Below are positions 58,744 through 64,000 of a stretch of DNA of 64,000 bases, one piece after another. The stretch covers positions 1-64,000 of the forward strand of contig JAAFIG010000025.1 in NCBI GenBank assembly GCA_013298595.1, given 5' to 3'. Source of the stretch: Deinococcales bacterium (GTDB lineage Bacteria > Deinococcota > Deinococci > Deinococcales > JAAFIG01). A program made the translations under genes and the position numbers. The notes beneath the pieces were generated by a model that ran no database searches, was not told the origin of the DNA, and worked only from the letters and a program-made list of their open reading frames with translations. How positions within the stretch are numbered: position 1 is the stretch's first letter; each line of letters starts with the position of its first letter.

Positions 58744-59837
58744 GTTTCTAGTGTACTTGAGGCTGGTGGTGTGCGTTTAACTTCGAGGATGCGTTGCTGG
58801 GCAACCAAGGCAAGTAAGGCAATGGTGATGATTGCACTGGCAAGAATGACCATGATGTTGACTCGTTGAATCAGCATCGAAACAATACTTAGGAGCAGCG
58901 TGGCACTCCACAGGGCAATCACGCTACGGCGCTGATCTAAACCTCGGCGCAGCAGTAAGTGATGTAGGTGGTCTTTACCAGGAGTATCTGGGCGAACGCC
59001 ACGCAGAATGCGACGAATCGTCACTTGGGTGGTATCAAGAATGGGAACAAGCAAAACAACCACAGGTGCGAGAATACTGGCTGCCGCTCCAACTTTTAAG
59101 GTGCCAAGCATCGAAACAGCCGCCAAGGTAAAGCCAATAAAGGTTGCCCCTGCATCGCCGAGAATGATTTTTGATGGATTAAAATTGTGCCGCAAAAATC
59201 CTAAGCATGAACCCGCCAAGGCAGCCAGAATTAAGGTAGCAGCTCCTCGAGTCGAGAATTGTGTTGAAAGAGCAAGTAAACTCATGGCGGTAATAAAGCC
59301 AAGTCCGCCGACATTGCCATCGATACCGTCGAGCAAATTGACAGCATTGGTGATACCCACCACCCAAATGATGGTCAGGATGGCATCTGCCCACATCGGC
59401 AACCACGTGATGTCAATGCGAATACCATTGACAATCAGTAGTCCCGCACAAAGTATTTGTACAACAATACGAAACAAACTGGGTAATTCAAATTGATCAT
59501 CTATAAAACCAACCAGCACCATGATCGCGCCACCCAAAGCAATGGAAAGTAATTGGATATTGACGGTGGCAAGCAAGGCTGGTTTGAGCGCAATGGCGAG
59601 TACCATGGCGGCAATCACACCCGCAAAAACCGTTAATCCACCGACATTGGGTAGCAATTCTTTGTTCAAACGGCGTTCATTGGGTTTATCACCTAATCCG
59701 CGTTCGACAGCGTAAGCTCGTACTCGAGGGATAAAAAACCATGTCACTGCCACAGCTGTTAAAAAAATCAGGCTGACTGGTAGCACTCCAATCTCGAGTC
59801 CACCACTGATACCAAAGCTTTTTAAGAATTCGTTCAC
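58740..59837 (-). CDS. MraY/WecA-family undecaprenyl-phosphate sugar-1-P transferase
   Basis: NAVNLLDGIDGNVGGLG; LGDAGATFIGFTLA; PGKDHLHHLLLRRG. Confidence 0.92.
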   Translation of the reverse strand: MNEFLKSFGISGGLEIGVLPVSLIFLTAVAVTWFFIPRVRAYAVERGLGDKPNERRLNKELLPNVGGLTVFAGVIAAMVLAIALKPALLATVNIQLLSIALGGAIMVLVGFIDDQFELPSLFRIVVQILCAGLLIVNGIRIDITWLPMWADAILTIIWVVGITNAVNLLDGIDGNVGGLGFITAMSLLALSTQFSTRGAATLILAALAGSCLGFLRHNFNPSKIILGDAGATFIGFTLAAVSMLGTLKVGAAASILAPVVVLLVPILDTTQVTIRRILRGVRPDTPGKDHLHHLLLRRGLDQRRSVIALWSATLLLSIVSMLIQRVNIMVILASAIITIALLALVAQQRILEVKRTPPASSTLET

Positions 59838-59880
59838 AACGCCTTAGTTTACTCGAGAAATCCGAGAAGCATGAGAGTGC

Positions 59881-60507
59881 TTATTTGGTGCCGTAAATAC
59901 GGTCGCCAGCGTCGCCTAATCCTGGCACAATGTACGCATGGTCGTTGAGGTGCGAATCGAGGGCTGCAACAACAATTTCCACATCTGGGTGCGCTGCTTG
60001 GACTCGAGCCACACCTTCTGGTGCTGCAATAATGTTGAGCAGTTTAATTTGACTAGCGCCAAGTTTTTTGACTTCGGCTATGGCATCCACGGCACTACCA
60101 CCTGTTGCCAGCATTGGGTCGAGGACAAATACGCGGCGGTCTTTGATGTCTTGTGGCAATTTTGCGTAGTAACGCACTGGTAATTTACTTTCAGGATTGC
60201 GGTATGTGCCAATATGTCCGACCTTCGCGGCTGGCACAAGTTTCAAAATCCCATCCACCATAATTAAACCAGCTCGTAGAATAGCCACCAAAGCCAATTT
60301 CTTGCCCGAAAGCACTTTGACTCGAGCTGTTTCCACAGGGGTCTTAACCGTTGTTTCCTCGAGTTCAAGATCACGCATGGCTTCAAATGCCATCAGCATC
60401 GTGACTTCGGTAATCAGTTCACGAAAATCTTTGCTGCCTGTGCGTTCATCGCGGATCAGAGCCAGTTTATGCTGCACCAAGGGATGGTCAATAACAGTTA
60501 AGGACAT
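59881..60507 (-). CDS. upp: Uracil phosphoribosyltransferase
   Basis: [31 protein letters not shown]. Confidence 0.96.
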   Translation of the reverse strand: MSLTVIDHPLVQHKLALIRDERTGSKDFRELITEVTMLMAFEAMRDLELEETTVKTPVETARVKVLSGKKLALVAILRAGLIMVDGILKLVPAAKVGHIGTYRNPESKLPVRYYAKLPQDIKDRRVFVLDPMLATGGSAVDAIAEVKKLGASQIKLLNIIAAPEGVARVQAAHPDVEIVVAALDSHLNDHAYIVPGLGDAGDRIYGTK

Positions 60508-60586
60508 GTCTCGAGGGTATCATATTTGGGCTGAAGCAGAAGGTTGAAAGATGAAGGATAAAGACAAAAGATGAAGGCAAAAGCTC

Positions 60587-61915
60587 CTACACTCCTAGAG
60601 TCGAGGTTTTCCAATGTCCAGTGTTCCAGCGTTGCCAGTAAATAATGGCGAGGAGTGTGAGATAGGCAAATGGTGCTCCCCACAGGGCGAGAAGTCCGCC
60701 GCCGTTTTGCAAAATGATGTAACCACCAAGCACCATGATTGTCCAAGCAAAAATCAGGGTGATAATAGCAGGGAATTGGGTGTCTCCTGTGCCGAGTAGG
60801 GCGCTACGAAAGACAATATTAACAGCATCGAAAAGTTGGTAAAACGCCATTAATCGCAGTAAATCGGTGGTCAGTTGAATCACTGCAGGTTCACTCGAGA
60901 AAATTTTGGCGAGTGGGGTAGCAAGAATCCAAAAGGCGATGCCAATAGCTCCCATCCAAATCATGCCAAGCCTCACCCCTGTAAAGGTGGCAGTGTTGGC
61001 AGTCTCGAGGTCTTTGGCTCCGATGTAACGTCCAACCAGACTGGCAGTGGCGCTACCAAGGGCAAAACCGGGCATAAAGGCAAGGCTCGAGATTTGATTA
61101 CCGATTTGACTAGCAGCGAGGGCTTCGGTACTGATACGAGCGGTCAAGGCGATAAAAGCAGTAAATGCACTAACCTCAAGCATTTCGAGGAAACCCATTG
61201 GCAAGCCAACCCGTAACATCTCGAGCCACTCATTGCGTTTGGGTATGGCAAATCGGACTGGGTAAATCTTGGTTTGTTGCCATGCCAGTACGGACAAAAT
61301 ACTTGCACCAATGGCGACACTAATAATTGTGCCAACAGCAGTACCAACCAAGCCAAGTTTGGGCGCACCAAATTGTCCGTAAACAAAAATCCAATTGAGT
61401 AAGACATTGCCAAGCACAACTCCCCAGTTAACCAGCATTGGAATTCTCGAGTTGCCTATGCCAATAAAAAAACTGATTAACACGGTACTGAGTAAAGCAA
61501 ATGGCACTTCAAAAATTCGGACTTTGGCGTACTCGAGCGCCAGTGTTTGTACTTCTGGTTTGGCACCACTGATGCCAATTAACCATGTTAGCAATGGTAA
61601 AAAAAGGATTAATGCTGGCAGTAGTGCCACTACTAAAACCAAATAATTATTCAGCCAACGTCCAACTCGAGCGTTATCTTTTGCGCCGTAAGCTTGGGAA
61701 ATAAACGGTACGGCACTGCCTACTGTGCCGCGTAGCAACAAAAACAGTGTGAAATACCACATCACGCCTAAACCCACTGCACCAAGAGCAACAGTACCCA
61801 ACTGACCAGCAAAAAAAGTATCGGTCACACCAAGTAATACCCCTGCTAAATTGGATACCAACAAAGGCAAGGCTATTTTAAGCATTTCGGCGTTGAGTTC
61901 TCGAGATAAAACCAT
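60587..61915 (-). CDS. MATE-family efflux transporter
   Basis: ALPLLVSNLAGVLLGVTDTFFAGQLGTVALGAVGL. Confidence 0.93.
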   Translation of the reverse strand: MVLSRELNAEMLKIALPLLVSNLAGVLLGVTDTFFAGQLGTVALGAVGLGVMWYFTLFLLLRGTVGSAVPFISQAYGAKDNARVGRWLNNYLVLVVALLPALILFLPLLTWLIGISGAKPEVQTLALEYAKVRIFEVPFALLSTVLISFFIGIGNSRIPMLVNWGVVLGNVLLNWIFVYGQFGAPKLGLVGTAVGTIISVAIGASILSVLAWQQTKIYPVRFAIPKRNEWLEMLRVGLPMGFLEMLEVSAFTAFIALTARISTEALAASQIGNQISSLAFMPGFALGSATASLVGRYIGAKDLETANTATFTGVRLGMIWMGAIGIAFWILATPLAKIFSSEPAVIQLTTDLLRLMAFYQLFDAVNIVFRSALLGTGDTQFPAIITLIFAWTIMVLGGYIILQNGGGLLALWGAPFAYLTLLAIIYWQRWNTGHWKTSTLGV

Positions 61916-61983
61916 ACCCGCACCGTAACATAACCACCACGTGTATTGCTTGCGCGAAACGGCGTACTCGAGTAGCGTGACGT

Positions 61984-62607
61984 ATGAGCATTGAACGTGA
62001 ATTAAAACTGACAGGTGTGTTACCTAAACTTGATGGTGTCTCGAGTATCGCTGGGGTGAAGTTGCAGTTGCAACGCATTGAAAAACAAATCAATACGTAT
62101 TTTGATACGCCTGATTTGCAACTCAGACGTTCAGGCTCGAGTTTACGCTTGCGGCGTGTGGATACAGGAAACCACGTGTTTACATGGAAAGGACAAAGCC
62201 AAATTGTCAATGGTTGGCACAGCAAAGCAGAAATCGAATTACCTGCTGGCAATGCCCAAAGTATCCTCGAGTTACAACACCCAGAAATTCTCGAGCAGCT
62301 TCACGGTATTGCACTGACAGACCTTGTTTGTATTTGCCGTTTTGATACCACCCGACACGTGTATACCCTCGAGAACATCGGCGAACTCGCCTTAGACGAT
62401 GTTCAAGTTAAGCAAGATGAAACCATTCTCGAGACGTTTTCCGAACTCGAGCTAGAAGCCCTGCCTGATGCCCCCGAAACCACTTTGCAAAATGTGGCAT
62501 TGACCTTAACTGCTATGGGCAGACTCGAGCCAAGTAAGTTAAGTAAATCGGCTCGAGCACTAGCAGCAGTTGAGCGGGAGATTAAGAGGAAAGTGCAAAG
62601 CTCGTAA
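61984..62607 (+). CDS. CYTH-domain protein
   Basis: SIERELKLTG… YFDTPDLQLRRSGSSLRLRR. Confidence 0.88.
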   Translation: MSIERELKLTGVLPKLDGVSSIAGVKLQLQRIEKQINTYFDTPDLQLRRSGSSLRLRRVDTGNHVFTWKGQSQIVNGWHSKAEIELPAGNAQSILELQHPEILEQLHGIALTDLVCICRFDTTRHVYTLENIGELALDDVQVKQDETILETFSELELEALPDAPETTLQNVALTLTAMGRLEPSKLSKSARALAAVEREIKRKVQSS

Positions 62608-62666
62608 GTCACAGCTTTGTGCTCCTTCTTGTTGATAGCTTGACAATTGTTCGGTATGCTTTGTGC

Positions 62667-64000
62667 ATGAAATCTTCACAATTTACGGTTGCAGCGGTTT
62701 TACTTTTTGCCATTGGGGCAGTGGGTATGGGTGTTGCTTTGCGTGGTACACAAGGTGAAACTCGTCCAAGTGCAACACATTCAATGATGATGCGTGCCGA
62801 TAGTAACGGCAGTACTGTGCCGCCTTTGCTCAGTTACATTCCCAATTATTACGAGCATGTCAAACCAATTCTCGAGGCAAGTTGTACGGGATGCCATGTG
62901 GAAAATGGAATTGCTCCGTTTAGTTTAACCAGTTTTGCTGATGCCAAAGCTAACCATCGGCAGATTTACTTGGATGCCAGAGCGCAACGCATGCCACCTT
63001 TTCCACCTAATGGTGAAAGCCCCAAGTTTAAGCACGAAATGCGGCTATCCAAGGATGAAATCGCCATTCTTGCCAATTGGTCTTGGAGTGGTGCGCCCGA
63101 AGGCAGCAGCAAAAAAGCCGTATCGGCTACTTCTCGAGTGGCTCGAGTGAGTGTGCGTTCCGATTTGAAATTATCGATGCCGAAAGTCTTTAAGCCAAAC
63201 GCGCAACTTTCCGATGAGTACCGCTGCTTTTTACTTGACACCAAGCTCGAGGGTGAGCGTTTTATCACGGGGTACGACATTCTGCCCGGCACTGCCAGTG
63301 TGGTGCATCATGTGCTGATGTTTGAACTCGAAGCTGGCTTGGTCGCCGAAGCTAAACGACTCGAGGCTGCCGAAGGTGATAACCGTGACGGCTACACTTG
63401 TTTTGGTGGTCCACGAGTTGCCAATGGTTTGCAACCAATTGGGGCTTGGGCACCGGGTAGCCCCGCTGTTAAATTCCCTGAAGGTACTGGTGCCAAATTA
63501 CGGGCTGGTTCGCAATTACTGATGCAAGTCCATTACAACCTGTCTAATGGTTCTCAACCCGATCAGAGCGCGGTTAAACTTGAGCTGTCACCCGTTGGTA
63601 CTCGCTTAAAAGCCTTACTTAACTTTGCGCCCAGTGCACCCGTCGAATTGCCTTGCCCGGGTGCCTACCCTAGCGATAGCAAAAGCAATTGTCATCGTGA
63701 AGCAGCTTATGAACGCGTACTGGCACTGAATCCATCCAATAGTAACAAAAACCGTCGGGCTGGCAACACCCTGAAAAATTGTGTGCGTAACCTCGAGCAA
63801 TACATCAACGGCTCGGATGCTACCCGTATCGAAACAATCTGCGAATACCCAGTCCCAGCCAACCTATCACTGCATGGCTTAGCTGGACACATGCACTACC
63901 TTGGTAAAACCATTAAACTCGAGATCAACCCAACTCGAGACACCCGTAAAGTGCTGCTGGACATTCCTAATTGGGATTTTCATTGGCAAGGTTTTTACTG
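62667..64000 (+). CDS. Cytochrome-c/copper type II monooxygenase-like secreted protein, truncated by the window end
   Basis: Open frame from ATG to the edge; ILEASCTGCHVENGIAPF heme site; VHHVLMFE and MQVHYN Cu-binding-like motifs. Confidence 0.75.
   Translation, partial: MKSSQFTVAAVLLFAIGAVGMGVALRGTQGETRPSATHSMMMRADSNGSTVPPLLSYIPNYYEHVKPILEASCTGCHVENGIAPFSLTSFADAKANHRQIYLDARAQRMPPFPPNGESPKFKHEMRLSKDEIAILANWSWSGAPEGSSKKAVSATSRVARVSVRSDLKLSMPKVFKPNAQLSDEYRCFLLDTKLEGERFITGYDILPGTASVVHHVLMFELEAGLVAEAKRLEAAEGDNRDGYTCFGGPRVANGLQPIGAWAPGSPAVKFPEGTGAKLRAGSQLLMQVHYNLSNGSQPDQSAVKLELSPVGTRLKALLNFAPSAPVELPCPGAYPSDSKSNCHREAAYERVLALNPSNSNKNRRAGNTLKNCVRNLEQYINGSDATRIETICEYPVPANLSLHGLAGHMHYLGKTIKLEINPTRDTRKVLLDIPNWDFHWQGFY

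Larger units (their letters stand above)
811..63940. repeat. Highly iterated palindrome CTCGAG, dispersed across the window (about 8 per kb where dense)
   Basis: By-eye count of about 85 copies in the first 10 kb; chance expectation for a 6-mer is about 2-3 per 10 kb. Found in coding and intergenic DNA. Confidence 0.95.

Noticed and set aside
811-63940. CTCGAG as a classical DNA uptake sequence
   Set aside because: Known uptake words are longer, non-palindromic and often strand-biased; kept only as one testable hypothesis.

Overview
This 64 kb window is a dense bacterial chromosomal segment of moderate GC. It looks Deinococcota-like from its pyrR-pyrB-pyrC layout with a leader ORF, a HAIR/HspR heat-shock box and a PEGA/S-layer-type protein, but taxonomy is an inference. 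Most of it is housekeeping: pyr and trp genes, mutL, argJ, malQ, cobT, comM, yidC-yidD-rnpA-rpmH, scpB, hsp20, korAB, mdh, ilvE, pilC, upp. It also holds ABC, MATE and MFS transporters, several GGDEF/HPt signalling proteins and HIT proteins. The most striking signal is a highly iterated palindrome, CTCGAG. I counted about 85 copies by eye in the first 10 kb and estimate several hundred in the window, against roughly 12-16 expected. It falls in all codon frames and in intergenic DNA, but is nearly absent from a few genes. Other notable items: (i) two tandem PyrR-type hairpins abutting the Shine-Dalgarno of a 41-codon leader ORF made of 24-bp repeats that triplicate the pyrR start region; (ii) a trp attenuator whose leader peptide carries three consecutive Trp codons, plus a terminator, upstream of trpE; (iii) a RAYT (REP-associated transposase) gene inside the trp cluster with two REP-like units and a 30-bp tandem repeat embedded in its own reading frame, and related REPs elsewhere; (iv) abrupt mid-gene switches in strand composition; (v) a probable AUA start codon. 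I saw no CRISPR array, rRNA or convincing tRNA gene.
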